From Gigaspora margarita (Eukaryota > Glomeromycota > Glomeromycetes > Diversisporales > Gigasporaceae): 64,000 nucleotides of DNA. A model generated the notes under the pieces. It was not told where the DNA came from. It made no database searches and was given only the letters and a program-made list of their open reading frames with translations. This document shows positions 1 to 10,743 of this stretch, one piece after another (the stretch's first letter is position 1; each line of letters starts with the position of its first letter). Made by a program: the position numbers and the translations under genes. The stretch lies in assembly GCA_009809945.1 (NCBI GenBank), contig WTPW01000146.1, forward strand, positions 565,042-629,041. The letters are read 5' to 3'.

Positions 1-2842
1 TAACTAAACCTATATGGTGCTTAAGGATTTTATCACATACTGATCTGTTAATAACTATGTTTTGTAGTCGATATTCAATAGTAGGGATAATAACAGTATT
101 TATAATGTATCTAGCTTGGGTATCAGTAATTTGTTTTGTTTTGGTAATATTAATAAGCTGAGAAGACTCATTAAATATTAGTTGTGTTTGTTTAATTTGC
201 TTATTGTCAAGTGTGAACCAGCATTCAAGAAATTTGAAGGGTTGTTGAGATGGCCAAAGAGACATAACTTGGTTATTAAAAGCAATAGGAGAATAATTGT
301 TTGGTTTGCTATTAGTTGATAAAATTGATTTGGATGGATTGACTTGGATATTTGCCATTGTATAAAAGGATTCAGCAATTGAAATTATGTTGGCAAGTTC
401 ATTATGAGAAGAGGCAATCCACAAGGTATCATCCATATAGTCTAATACTGAGCAGCGTGTTTTAGCTTTTTCTTTAGTATGGCTTTTAAGATTTTTTATC
501 CAAGAGGTTTCAGTAGTATAGCCTGATGAGTTGGTATGAATATAGGTAATAAGAGGATCATAATATATTCTCTATAAAAGAGGAGTAATAGTTTCACCCT
601 GATCAATACCATTTTGAACTTGGTAAGGTAGGGTAAGGCCAAGATTAGTAATAACTTGGTTTTGTCTNTCTACTANTANNTCAGTAAGAATACTGATAAT
701 ACTAGTTGGTANNGCAAGTCGATNNAGAGCTTGTTNAAGTAGAGNAAAGTTTACAGAGTCGTAGGCTTTGCTCATATCTTGTGATAGGATCCAGATTTCT
801 TTGTGATTGCAGTTAGCATCTTCAACTAAATTGTTTAAAATATATATAGGAATAGATGTACTATTGCCTGGAAGTGCTACATAGTTGTAAGGTGAGAGGA
901 TAGGGTGTTGTGAAAATACTTGATTAAGTCGATTAGTAAGGATTTTGGTGTATAATTTTCTAGTATGTTCAATAAGGCTAATAGGGCGAGTGAGATTTAA
1001 GTTGCATTCAAATGTATTGCTTTTAGGAATAGGAAAAATTCTTTCTTGTTTCCATAGTTTGGAAATATGGCCTTCAGAAAGACATCAGTTGAATAGAGCA
1101 GTAAGTGAAGTAATGCATGTAGAGCTTAGATGTTTGATCATCTCATTGCTGATACCTGTAGGACCACAGGCCTTGCCATTTGGGAGCTTGGCAATTGTTT
1201 GGAGAACTTCATCCTCTGTAATGGAAGAAGTAAGTGAAGTATACCAGCTAGGATTAATATAAGAAGGTGGGGTATATTGTTGTAGCCAAAAGTTATTAAA
1301 AGTAGTCTGATTAATTGGTTTATAAGATGTCCAATTATGGAAATGTGATTGAATATGTTGTTTGATTTCAATAGGATTGGTTACTAGTTGGTTGTCAAGT
1401 TTAATATTAGAGAAGTGAACAGGCATTTGATATCTATTCAGGATACTATTAATAGCCTGTGTAGGTTTAGAGACAAGAGTTTCACATCTTTTCTCTGAAG
1501 CCTGGCTAATTTGTTGACGAAGAAGAAGTGAGTGTTCAAAATGATATGCATGGTAAACCTGTTTCCATATATTGTAGGCATGTTGAAGCCAGGAGTCAAT
1601 ATGAGTTGGATCAAGTGATATAAGAGGTTGAAGATTACTTTTGGTATAGGATTTAATAAGTGATATATGGGAGTTAATATGTGGTAAATACAAATTATTA
1701 TTGTTTTTAATGGTTTTAATTAAATGGCCAAGTTTTTTGAGTCCAGTATGAAGAGCAGTACAGTGTGGGGTATACTTGTGATTATAGCTTCTTTTTTGAG
1801 AGATTTTGTTAGGAATTGTATAGATTGCAGCTTGTATAATACAGTGTTGGATTTTGTGCCAAGTAGTATTAATACTTTTTTGAGTATCAGTTGATAGTGG
1901 AATGTTATATTGTATAAATAGATTAGAACAATGTTCTGAAAATTCAGACCATTGGTCTGTAGATGTAGCTTTATAATTAAAGATTCGGCGACTAATTCCA
2001 GTATAAAGATGTTGAGGCTTAGAGTAAGCATTGGGAAATGTCCATGATGTAGTAAGTATAAGATGATCACTAGAAGTACTAGTATAGCTATTATCTAGAT
2101 AGTATGAGAGAAGAAATTGTAGATTGAATGAATCAGTCCAGATATAATCAATTCTACTGGAACTTATATTGTTTGACCAAGTATAATGTGTATTATTAAG
2201 ATGAGCTCCAATATCAAACATATTTGATCTATGTAAGAAGTTAATAAGTTTGTATTTGGATGATGAACTAAAAGCGTTATCTTGTGTATTGAAATCACCA
2301 AGGATAATTGGATGAAGATTTTGTTGTTTTGCTTGTAGTAACCAATTGATAATAGTATTTTGTGTATTGGTTCTTTTTGTCATATCGGTNGAGGAAAGAT
2401 AAACTGANATAATTNGTAGTTTAATNTTGCTTTTAAAGAATAAATCTATTGCAATAGCTCCCCCAGGATGAGTAAGGCAGCTATGTACATGAGGTTTGAG
2501 ATGATTGCGAATCATAATTGCAGTACCTTCTGATGAGCTATCTTAATTAGCCCAATAGTAGGTAAATAGGTTGTTGTTGCAAAAAGAGAGCTTAGTTTTA
2601 TATGAGATTTTAGTTTCAGTAATGCATGCAATAGAAATGTNATTATTGATGCAGTAATCTTGCCAGATTTGTCTTTTGGAAGCTACATTAAATCCTCTAA
2701 CATTGTGAGTAGCTATGGTAAGATGTAAGTTCCGTTGTATATGAGAAGAAGTATGAGGTTGAGATAGCTCTGAGGTAGAACTTGATGTTGAGTGACTTGA
2801 TGTTGTAGATTTAAGTAAAATCTTATAGCAGTATGGTATGTC
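1..2842 (-). pseudogene. LINE ORF2: endonuclease and reverse transcriptase, partial, with internal stops
   Basis: Endonuclease (EEP family) nicks target DNA and the RT copies the RNA at the nick. On the minus strand the endonuclease opens with the THNVRGFN motif near 2700, then shows ITETK, GDFN near 2310 and the SSDHL motif near 2060, which are typical active-site blocks. The RT shows GPTGISNEM near 1150, SKAYDSV (motif A aspartate) near 765 and YMDD (motif C) at 428-436. A single frame is kept from 2842 down to base 1, broken by TAA at 2543-2545, TGA at 1085-1087 and TAG at 572-574. The TGA and TAG fall where a tryptophan is expected. No frameshift was found. Several Ns lie at 667-745 and 2389-2426. 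The protein continues beyond the window. Confidence 0.9.
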
Positions 2843-3720
2843 TTAAAATGGCAATAATGAGTGATTGGGTAGAGGACAGGGTTCATGAGGTATATATATG
2901 TGCGCTTCTTTATGGTCCAATGTTTTGTTTGTATAAATTGATATTTTAATAAACTGTGGAGTATATAGTTCTGGGTAATTATTTTGTATATACTTTAAAA
3001 ATGTCTCAATGGTTTGTGATGATGATAAAGTAGGCAATTTGTAATACTGAAGGAATCTTTTGTAACAAGTATTTTGGGTAGTTGTTGTATTGGATGTTAA
3101 TGGAATTTGTTTAGGTTTTACCTCAGCAGGAGATGATGCATTGGTAGCTGAGATAAGAGGTTGTTCTTCTGTAAAATCGCTTACCGTAAGCTCGGTTCTC
3201 ACAGCTGCACAGGATACCAAAGCCTGCCCTGTATGTTGAGTCTGACCGTCATTAACTTGGTCCTCTGCGTAAATAGGCTTATCTGCCCGCCTACTTACAT
3301 TATTCTCTTTTAAAAATGGTCCACTATAAGTGGAGGACATCATTATTTTGGAAGCAGCAGCTGCATTAATGTTATTCACAGAAGAACTTATTGAAAAANG
3401 GAGCTATATGTATCAGNAGGCTTTGTAGATGTTGTAGATAAGAATAGTNTATCTTCTACAATAGTTGGAATTTTGATTTGATAGTGTTTAATTATGAATT
3501 TTTCAGCTTGAATGAGATATTCTTGTTCATAGCTTTGTTTGATCTGTGCAATTGAGAATTTTAATTGGCTTCGGATATTATAGTAAAGAATAATTCTAGC
3601 TAAAATATGTGGATCAATAGTTGGTACAATAGTTTTTTCAAGTGCTTGTTCTAAACCAAGTTCAGAAATATTGTCATTCTGTACTGCTGCTTTAAAGTAT
3701 GCTTTAATATGTGAGTACAN
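1994..3720. repeat. 1727-bp tandem duplication, unit A
   Basis: Bases 1994-3720 match 3721-5447 at a constant offset of 1727 with about three substitutions visible (for example near 2285, 2300 and 2515), apart from Ns. The unit covers the start of the endonuclease, the ORF2 extension and the last ~110 codons of ORF1. The junction falls exactly on an N at 3720. Confidence 0.92.
2843..3408 (-). pseudogene. LINE ORF2 N-terminal extension, copy A
   Basis: This 178-codon stretch is in the same frame as the endonuclease downstream and is separated from it only by a TAA at 2843-2845. The next in-frame residues (DIPYCYK) lead without a break into THNVRGFN, so it probably belongs to ORF2. It contains a locally GC-richer segment (about 3160-3330) unlike the AT-rich surroundings. 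The first codon of the longest open stretch is GTG, so the true start is unknown. The frame stays open upstream for about nine more codons to a TAG. I recognise no domain. It is duplicated almost exactly at 4570-5136. Confidence 0.6.
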
Positions 3721-4110
3721 AATTCCAGTATAAAGATGTTGAGGCTTAGAGTAAGCATTGGGAAATGTCCATGATGTAGTAAGTATAAGATGATCACTAG
3801 AAGTACTAGTATAGCTATTATCTAGATAGTATGAGAGAAGAAATTGTAGATTGAATGAATCAGTCCAGATATAATCAATTCTACTGGAACTTATATTGTT
3901 TGACCAAGTATAATGTGTATTATTAAGATGAGCTCCAATATCAAACATATTTGATCTATGTAAGAAGTTAATAAGTTTGTATTTGGATGATGAACTAAAA
4001 GCGTTATCTTGTATATTGAAATCACCAAGAATAATTGGATGAAGATTTTGTTGTTTTGCTTGTAGTAACCAATTGATAATAGTATTTTGTGTATTGGTTC
4101 TTTTTGTCAT
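3388..4110 (-). pseudogene. Chimeric frame across the duplication junction (endonuclease fused to ORF1 C-terminus)
   Basis: From 4110 to 3721 this encodes the endonuclease middle part of copy B (GDFN, SSDHL). At the junction, marked by an N at 3720, it passes in frame into the C-terminal ~110 residues of ORF1 (YSHIKAYFKAAVQND onwards) in copy A. The fusion is a by-product of the 1727-bp tandem duplication and is in frame by a one-in-three chance. I do not think it is a real gene. Confidence 0.8.
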
Positions 4111-4569
4111 ATCGGTTGAGGAAAGATAAACTGAGATAATTCGTAGTTTAATATTGCTTTTAAAGAATAAATCTATTGCAATAGCTCCCCCAGGATGAGT
4201 AAGGCAGCTATGTACATGAGGTTTGAGATGATTGCGAATTATAATTGCAGTACCTTCTGATGAGCTATCTTAATTAGCCCAATAGTAGGTAAATAGGTTG
4301 TTGTTGCAAAAAGAGAGCTTAGTTTTATATGAGATTTTAGTTTCAGTAATGCATGCAATAGAAATGTAATTATTGATGCAGTAATCTTGCCAGATTTGTC
4401 TTTTGGAAGCTACATTAAATCCTCTAACATTGTGAGTAGCTATGGTAAGATGTAAGTTCCGTTGTATATGAGAAGAAGTATGAGGTTGAGATAGCTCTGA
4501 GGTAGAACTTGATGTTGAGTGACTTGATGTTGTAGATTTAAGTAAAATCTTATAGCAGTATGGTATGTC
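3721..4569 (-). pseudogene. LINE endonuclease domain, copy B (truncated at the duplication junction)
   Basis: This is the duplicate of 1994-2842 at an offset of 1727 bases. It carries the same THNVRGFN, GDFN and SSDHL blocks, and the same in-frame TAA (4270-4272, matching 2543-2545), so the stop is older than the duplication or was copied by assembly. By eye the copies differ at about three positions, apart from Ns. It lacks the reverse transcriptase because the next unit starts at 3720. Confidence 0.85.
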
Positions 4570-5136
4570 TTAAAATGGCAATAATGAGTGATTGGGTAGA
4601 GGACAGGGTTCATGAGGTATATATATGTGCGCTTCTTTATGGTCCAATGTTTTGTTTGTATAAATTGATATTTTAATAAACTGTGGAGTATATAGTTCTG
4701 GGTAATTATTTTGTATATACTTTAAAAATGTCTCAATGGTTTGTGATGATGATAAAGTAGGCAATTTGTAATACTGAAGGAATCTNTTGTAACAAGTATN
4801 TTGGGTAGTTGTTGTATTGGATGTTAATGGAATTTGTTTAGGTTTTACCTCAGCAGGAGATGATGCATTGGTAGCTGAGATAAGAGGTTGTTCTTCTGTA
4901 AAATCGCTTACCGTAAGCTCGGTTCTCACAGCTGCACAGGATACCAAAGCCTGCCCTGTATGTTGAGTCTGACCGTCATTAACTTGGTCCTCTGCGTAAA
5001 TAGGCTTATCTGCCCGCCTACTTACATTATTCTCTTTTAAAAATGGTCCACTATAAGTGGAGGACATCATTATTTTGGAAGCAGCAGCTGCATTAATGTT
5101 ATTCACAGAAGAACTTATTGAAAAAGGGAGCTATAT
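4570..5136 (-). pseudogene. LINE ORF2 N-terminal extension, copy B, overlapping the end of ORF1
   Basis: Same sequence as 2843-3408. Its frame opens after a TAG and overlaps the last codons of ORF1 by about 20 bases in the -1 frame. ORF1 ends with TAA at 5115-5117 in a T-rich stretch. This arrangement allows either -1 slippage or termination-reinitiation to make ORF2. No canonical slippery heptamer is present, so the mechanism is open. The stop at 4570-4572 separates it from the endonuclease, as in copy A. Confidence 0.6.
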
Positions 5137-6790
5137 GTATCAGAAGGCTTTGTAGATGTTGTAGATAAGAATAGTGTATCTTCTACAATAGTTGGAATTT
5201 TGATTTGATAGTGTTTAATTATGAATTTTTCAGCTTGAATGAGATATTCTTGTTCATAGCTTTGTTTGATCTGTGCAATTGAGAATTTTAATTGGCTTCG
5301 GATATTATAGTAAAGAATAATTCTAGCTAAAATATGTGGATCAATAGTTGGTACAATAGTTTTTTCAAGTGCTTGTTCTAAACCAAGTTCAGAAATATTG
5401 TCATTCTGTACTGCTGCTTTAAAGTATGCTTTAATATGTGAGTACAAATAAAAGGCAGTTCTTTTGGTAGTTGTTTCTGTATTATTAAGCTGAGCAAACT
5501 TTTGATCAGCTTTAAATGCTAACTCATTTAGTGTATGTAATGGGATTGGTTTTTCAAAGGTGGCAGCATATTGTTGTCCAGATGAAAAAATAGAGAAGTC
5601 AGGATTATAGGGAGTCTTTTGAGGAGTTGTACTATCTTTTTCTGGTGCAGGATATGTTGTAAAAGATTGTTTGAAAAAGTATGAAGATAGATTTTTATAT
5701 TTATGTTCTTGGTCCTCTTGGTTCTCGAGAATAGAACACTTAGAATCTTTACATGTATGGATATGGTGGAGAGCTTTTTTGTTAGTTTGAAATGAGTGGT
5801 CCCTAAGAGAATTGGGCTCTGAGATTTGAAATTCTGAAGGTAAAAGTTTTTTGTATTCATCAGCTAGTTTGGTAGCAATTTGAAATTTGAGATAATTGTA
5901 TACTTTTTGCTGGTTAATATTTGTAAATTGTTTTTGATAGGATTTAAAGAAAGTTTCAAACCATTCATTGAATTTGTGTACATANGGTTTGAGAGAAGAA
6001 ATATGNAAGGTGCCAAGAAAGTCATTTTTGGGAATATTAAGATTAACTGTAATTGTAAAACGGTTGTTATTATAAATTTCAAATAAGGGCTTTTGAGGAG
6101 TATCATGACTAATATTATATTGTAGTGTACATCGAAGAGGTTTGATATTAAGCTTTTCGACAAATTTTAGATAGTGAATAGTCTCATATTTGTCATGGAG
6201 GAAAAGGTATAAGTGAGCAAAGTTAATTGAAACTTGACAACGCTCAATTGCAGTATATGGNGGTATAGAATAGTGTGATCTAAAAATATGAACATAGTTA
6301 AGTTTGGTAAATAGAAGTTCTGTGAATTTAGCAAGCAGTTTTTTGAGAGTTGAGACAAATGCATAGTGTGGNATATTGAGTTGTGGATCTAAAGATNGAT
6401 TTGTTTGGTTCANAAATTGTACAAGNAATTCTGGTTTTTCAGCAGCCATAGTATTAAGTAAGTGGTTAAAGCTTTGTTTTTGAATAGGTTTTTGGTTTGA
6501 TCCTGTTTGTTTTTGTTTTTGGTTTGCAGAGGGAATTGGTGCTCCTGATATAAATTTACGAAGATGTAATTTGGAGAAGTTAAAAATTTGTTGTGCTAAT
6601 GTGGTGTTTAATTTAGTATTTTGTTCCATTTCATTTGTTACTGGGTATTTAGCAAACCAGTTTAAATCTTTGGATATATCTCTAGAAGAATTCTTTTGAT
6701 CTGATTGGTAAGATTCTTGATTATTATCTTGGTATTGAATTTCTTGAGATGATTTAGGTTGTTGCTGTTGTTCATTTTCTTGTTGTTGTT
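5115..6790 (-). pseudogene. LINE ORF1, main part
   Basis: ORF1 proteins of LINEs bind the element RNA. About 555 codons are open here. The N-terminal part is a Q- and S-rich low-complexity stretch (about 6790-6690). A basic Q/K/S linker lies near 6540-6470, and a lysine-rich, predicted mostly helical C-terminus near 5450-5115. I see no RRM or CCHC knuckle in this part, so it is assigned by position upstream of the endonuclease-RT frame. The longest open frame starts at TTG (6884), but residues before about 6785 look like the wrong frame: the real upstream coding appears to be in the frame of 7638-6780, with the shift inside a CAA-triplet run (about 6770-6795). Several Ns lie at 5984-6426. Confidence 0.6.
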
Positions 6791-7638
6791 GAAGTTTCTG
6801 AAATTGGTGATGTATTAGAATGTAAAATAGATTGAGAAGAAGATGAAGATTCTTGTAAATTAGATTGGTTGTTGTTATCATCAATTTCCATATCTTGTAA
6901 ACTAGATAATAAAATTTCAGAACTGGGTTGATTAGGGTGTTGAGTCTGATTTGTTGTTTCTGTAGATGTTAATGGTTGAAGTGTAGAAACAAGAGGAGAT
7001 TGTAGAGTTTCAGAGTTGGGTTAATTAGATTGTTTGGTTTGGCTTGTTGTTCCTGTAGAAGTTAATGGTTGAAGAATAGAAGCCAGAGAATTTTGTTTTT
7101 GTTGCTTTAAATTTTGAAGACACAATTTGTGATAGATATTGTTGGATTCAAAGATTCCATCTTTGTGAAGATAATGCCTTTGGTTATCTCTAATTTCACA
7201 AGAGATTTCTTGTTGACACTTGTAGCATGGATGAGTATGTGTATTGGATGATTGAGATGTTATTAATGGTGGAGTAAATTCAGAAGATTCTTCTGTTCTT
7301 TTAAGAAGTTTTTTGATTTGAGAGCGTGATTTGGCTATAGAAAGAATTTGGTTTGGTTGATAGATAGTATTTTTATTTGAGATAAACTTAGTATGGTATT
7401 GGTTACAAAGACATGTAATAGTTTGGTTTGTAGAAGGAGCTGGAAAGAAGTGTGTAGCCTTGTTATTGTTTCCTAAGTAATCTTTGCTAATACATGATGT
7501 TGGTTTTATATTTGATGGAGTTGGCCTAGTGGTATTTGGATTATCTTCATGGATAAAAATGCTATATCTATTAGGATATTGTATAAAAAAGGTATCTAAA
7601 TCAGTTTTATCTGGTTCAGTAGATATTTGTGTTGGCAT
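6780..7638 (-). pseudogene. LINE ORF1, N-terminal part with a Cys/His cluster
   Basis: An ATG at 7636-7638 opens 205 codons ending at TAA 7021-7023. The same frame then stays open for about 80 codons to near 6780. Residues about 138-185 hold a CYKC pair, a further Cys, two HxxH-like histidines and a final HKLC, suggesting a zinc-binding fold. A second small CLC-x3-H cluster lies near residue 84. Just before and just after the TAA the protein repeats itself (LQPLTSTGTTSQT then LQPLTSTETTNQT), so there is an internal duplication of about 50 codons. I read this as the beginning of ORF1, split by one stop and a frameshift. Its biochemical role is not known to me. Confidence 0.55.
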
Positions 7639-7748
7639 TTTGTTAATGTAATATTGTTGTAGACAATGAGAGCTTTAGAAATTGGTAACTTTTGGTTTGT
7701 GCAATGTTGCACAACCTGTGTAACTATATAATTATAGTATGTGGATGG

Positions 7749-7786
7749 GTGTGGCTAGTGTGGCTAGTGTGGCTTGTGTGGCTTGT
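7749..7786. repeat. Short minisatellite in the LINE leader
   Basis: About four tandem ~10-base units of the form GTGTGGCTAG or GTGTGGCTTG lie ~110 bases upstream of the ORF1 ATG, with further scattered copies to 7806. Reiterated leaders are common in LINE 5' UTRs, where they can act as promoter monomers. That role is inferred. Confidence 0.6.
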
Positions 7787-7799
7787 AACACAGTATGTG

Positions 7800-8956
7800 G
7801 CTTGTGTAACTAAGATATAAATAGTAAAGTTTTACACAAAATTTGTGTAAATTACAAAGAATACAAATTTGTAATTATTTGTTTTGTGTAAAATTATTAA
7901 TTTTAAAAAGGAAATTTGTATAAATTAAAGTAATTTATAGAGGAACCACTAATATTTGACTGTCTAAAACGTGGGTAGAGTCTGGAATTAATAGGGGTAA
8001 AGGCAAAAGGAACAAAAAATTTTTGTTAAAAAGAATTAAACAGAATTTGGAGTATTATGGTTATAAAATAGCGAGTTTTTAACCGTTTTTTATGTTTTAT
8101 ATGTTGAAATGAAGCCAGAAAAGAGCTGGACAACTTTTTCTTAGGGGACAAGACAAGTTTCCTTGGCCGGAATTGTGAAATTGAATGAAATATTTATTTA
8201 GTTATAGATTGTTATATTTAAATAGAAAAAGGTTAAAATGGTACAAAATTTTGTACTTATATGTAATTTTGCATATAGAGCAAGTTTATTTAGTTGCTAA
8301 AGGTCTAGTTACTTAATAAATTTTAAAGAAATTTAATTTTTTCAAACAGAAAGATTTGGTACAAGTGATCGTTGGGAAGAGTTAGTAATTTGTGTCCGGT
8401 AGTACACTATTTAAAGCAACTATAGTCTTAAAGTTATTAATAAATTTTATAAAATAATAGTTTGTTATATAAAAAGATTTAAAATAAGTAGCAATTAAAG
8501 AATTATAATTAGTTATATAATAAAAATTTTAACTTATAATATAAGCTTTGTGCAACTGTAATAGAAAATTATTACTATTTTTAGTAATTCATATGAGGTC
8601 TTTGATTTTTAGCCAAGATTTAAAAATTTTTTTGTTAAATATATTTTCAAAATTATTAATAAAAGTTGTAAATATTTAGTATTTAATTTTAATTTATTAA
8701 AATTTATAAAGATAAACAAATTTATCAAATTTATATAACTTTAAAATTTAAAAAATTTTATCTAGTTTTTATATATAAAATCTAAACAAATATTTAATAG
8801 TAAAAGTTAGTAAAACTTTAAATTGAAATTATTTGTTATATATTATATTAATGGATAGAATTTAGGCCTAAAGACTACTGGTAGTACAGTTAGAAGAATA
8901 GGTTAAAAATCTAAAAAAATTATATATATAAATAATTTTTATATACAAAAATCTGA
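7800..8956. other. AT-rich DNA without a recognisable gene
   Basis: No supported coding frame. A small inverted repeat built on TTTTACACAAA / TTTGTGTAAA lies at about 7830-7905. GTAGTAC-type words occur at 8400 and 8885, and the block 8851-8896 is repeated inverted at 10780-10825, so pieces of another decayed inverted-repeat element are likely. Confidence 0.5.
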
Positions 8957-9003
8957 TTATCGTATTTTCCCGAAAATAAGCTACCTTTTTTGGGGGACGT
9001 CTA

Positions 9004-9255
9004 AAGCCTGGCACCTTATGAAATTATCCGATTTTTCTGATTTTCCGATTTTTAGGGTTAGGGTTAGGGTTGAGTTAGAGAGAAGTTTATTTATACATAG
9101 TAAAATCGCATGTCCAACACTTTTACTTTGTCAACCAAGGCCGGTTTAGATAGCCGTTCTCTATATATTTCGCTTTTTTGTCTTTGCCGTCTCGCTTTGT
9201 TTTGCCTGGACTGATCCGGGTTATATATCGGGTAATTTCGTAAGGTGCCAGGCTT
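9004..9255. mobile_element. TA-flanked MITE with telomere-type repeat inside (copy 1)
   Basis: TIRs AAGCCTGGCACCTTA and its inverse end at 9255, both flanked by TA (9002-9003 and 9256-9257), as for Tc1/mariner-type insertions. A run of three TTAGGG units lies at 9052-9071. A relative with the same ends is at 10481-10743. Confidence 0.75.
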
Positions 9256-9336
9256 TAGAAGACCCCCTTTTTTGGGCAAAAAGTTACACAAAAAATCGGG
9301 GGTAGCTTATTTTCGGGTAAAATCGATTTTTGCCTA

Positions 9337-9692
9337 ATCGCAGAAAGTTGCTACATAGTAAAGTCCAAACTTTACTATGTAAATCGATTAATATCGCTTA
9401 AGTAAACTTATTTGGAAGGTCAAAATACACTTATCCTGAAATTTTTGTCAATATTAGAGAACTTTTTATTATTTAACTTTTAATTTTTACGTTCGTCGAA
9501 TATGTTTTTTTAAAAAATTTTTAATCTTTTCGCCGAACGTAAAATTCAAAAGTCAAATAATAAAAAGTTCTCCAATCGTAATAAAAATTTCAAAGTATGT
9601 GTATTTTGATCTTCTAAATAAGTTTACTTAAGCGACTTTAATCGATTTGCATAGAAAAATTTGGACTTTACTATGTAGCGACTTTTGTCGAT
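9337..9692. repeat. Palindromic core, copy 1
   Basis: About 175-base arms are inverted around ~9515. Outer blocks read CTACATAGTAAAGTCC and inner blocks TTTTACGTTCG / CGAACGTAAAA. Each arm also contains CTTAAGTAAACTTATTT (near 9399 and 9613). Four further copies are at 49541, 55338, 58629 and 59183. Confidence 0.85.
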
Positions 9693-9797
9693 CGTGGGGG
9701 TAGCTTATTTTCGGGTGAAAGACGTTTTGGAGTTTTTTGACCAAAAGAGGGGGGGTAGCTTATTTTCGAAGGTAGCTTATTTTGGGGAAAATATGGT

Positions 9798-10480
9798 AAT
9801 GCTATAGTTTAGTTTGGCAAAATTTTTTTAATATTAATAATAAATTTTTTTAAAAAAAAAATTCTTTGTAACTGCTATTTTTTGTTGCTTCAAATGTACT
9901 ATATGTAGTACACTATAAATACTAAATTTTTTCTAAATTTTTGTAATAGAATTAGTAAATTTAAATTTAAATTATATAAAAAATGTTTATAGCTTACTAT
10001 ATTAAAAGTTTTATTATTAGTTATATTATAAAAAATATTATTTCTACTATAAATATTTGTAAGCTGTTAGTTAAAAATTGTTACTATTTTAGTATTTCAT
10101 ATAGGTTCTTTAGTTTTTAACCATAATTAAAAAAAAATTATTAAATAAATTTGTTTAAATTTATCAGAAGTTGTTAAAAACAAACTTTTAATTCTAATTT
10201 ATAAAATTTATCAACATTTAAGCTAATATATTAAGAGTAATATAAGTTTAAAAATTTAAAAAATTTAACGTAATTTTTAATATAAAATTTATAAATAAAA
10301 TTTACTAGTAAAATAGCTAAAAAAGCCAAGTTTCAAAGGTCTCTAACAACTTAAAAGACTATTTAAAGTTTTAAATTTTTTTACATAATGTGATTTACCT
10401 AAAGTATATTGCAAAAATATTTTAATAGATTTTTTATTATTAAAATTAGTTAATAATTAGCCTTAAATAGGGATCTGTTA
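9798..10480. other. AT-rich DNA without a gene
   Basis: Only short AT-rich inverted words and a GTAGTACACTA motif near 9912 are visible. No coding frame or known element end is supported. Confidence 0.5.
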
Positions 10481-10743
10481 AAGCCAGGTGCTATCACATA
10501 ACTGAAATCCAATCAAATTTGTAAATTTTGATCATCATGGATCAGCCTGATGAGACAAAAACAAAGAAAAAAAGTGAAAAACACTATAACTACAAGAAAT
10601 GAGTATCTAAACCTGTTTCAGAGCATTAATAGAAAATGTTAAGAAGGCAATTTTACCTATAAGACATTCCTAACCCTAACTCCTAACTAACCCTTACCCT
10701 AATTTTAATTAAATAATAAAAAATATATAAAGGCACCTGGCTT
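10481..10743. mobile_element. TA-flanked MITE with telomere-type repeat inside (copy 2)
   Basis: TIRs AAGCCAGGTGC and GCACCTGGCTT are flanked by TA (10479-10480, 10744-10745). The interior is inverted relative to copy 1: CCCTAA-type words lie at 10670-10702 and a GATCAGCC word is shared. The flanks could also be read as TTAA, but only TA is conserved with copy 1. Confidence 0.75.

Larger units (their letters stand above)
3721..5447. repeat. 1727-bp tandem duplication, unit B
   Basis: Second copy of 1994-3720. Its right side (after 5447) continues into full ORF1, and the left side of unit A continues into full RT, so the pair behaves as a simple tandem duplication inside one LINE. It may be an assembly redundancy. 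Confidence 0.92.
1..7720 (-). mobile_element. LINE-type non-LTR retrotransposon, 3' part outside the window, decayed
   Basis: Read on the minus strand, the element runs from a 5' leader near 7720 through ORF1 (7638 to 5115) and ORF2 (about 5136 to beyond base 1). ORF2 has an apurinic-like endonuclease domain followed by a reverse transcriptase, the standard order of LINEs such as Jockey and L1 types. The left window edge cuts it within or after the RT thumb, so the 3' end and any A-tail are not visible. A 1727-bp stretch is present twice in tandem. Removing one copy gives the normal order ORF1, ORF2 N-terminus, endonuclease, RT. Frames are interrupted by a few stops and one clear frameshift. 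Clade assignment would need a tree. Confidence 0.88.
8957..9797. mobile_element. TIR element with AAAATAAGCTACC ends, carrying two nested parts
   Basis: The left end (about 8968-8986) and the right end (about 9765-9795) are inverted copies built on TATTTTCCC and AAAATAAGCTACC. The right end has the AAATAAGCTACC block more than once. Inside lie a TA-flanked element (9004-9255) and the ~350-bp palindromic core (9337-9692). Related ends are at about 49450, 58555, 59113 and 59545-59625. There is no coding capacity, so it is non-autonomous. Confidence 0.7.

Noticed and set aside
945..1262. Plus-strand frame of 105 codons within the LINE
   Set aside because: Antisense to the RT domain, which shows clear motifs on the minus strand.
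9052..9071. A chromosome end or telomere
   Set aside because: Only about three units, inside a TIR element, with ordinary sequence on both sides.
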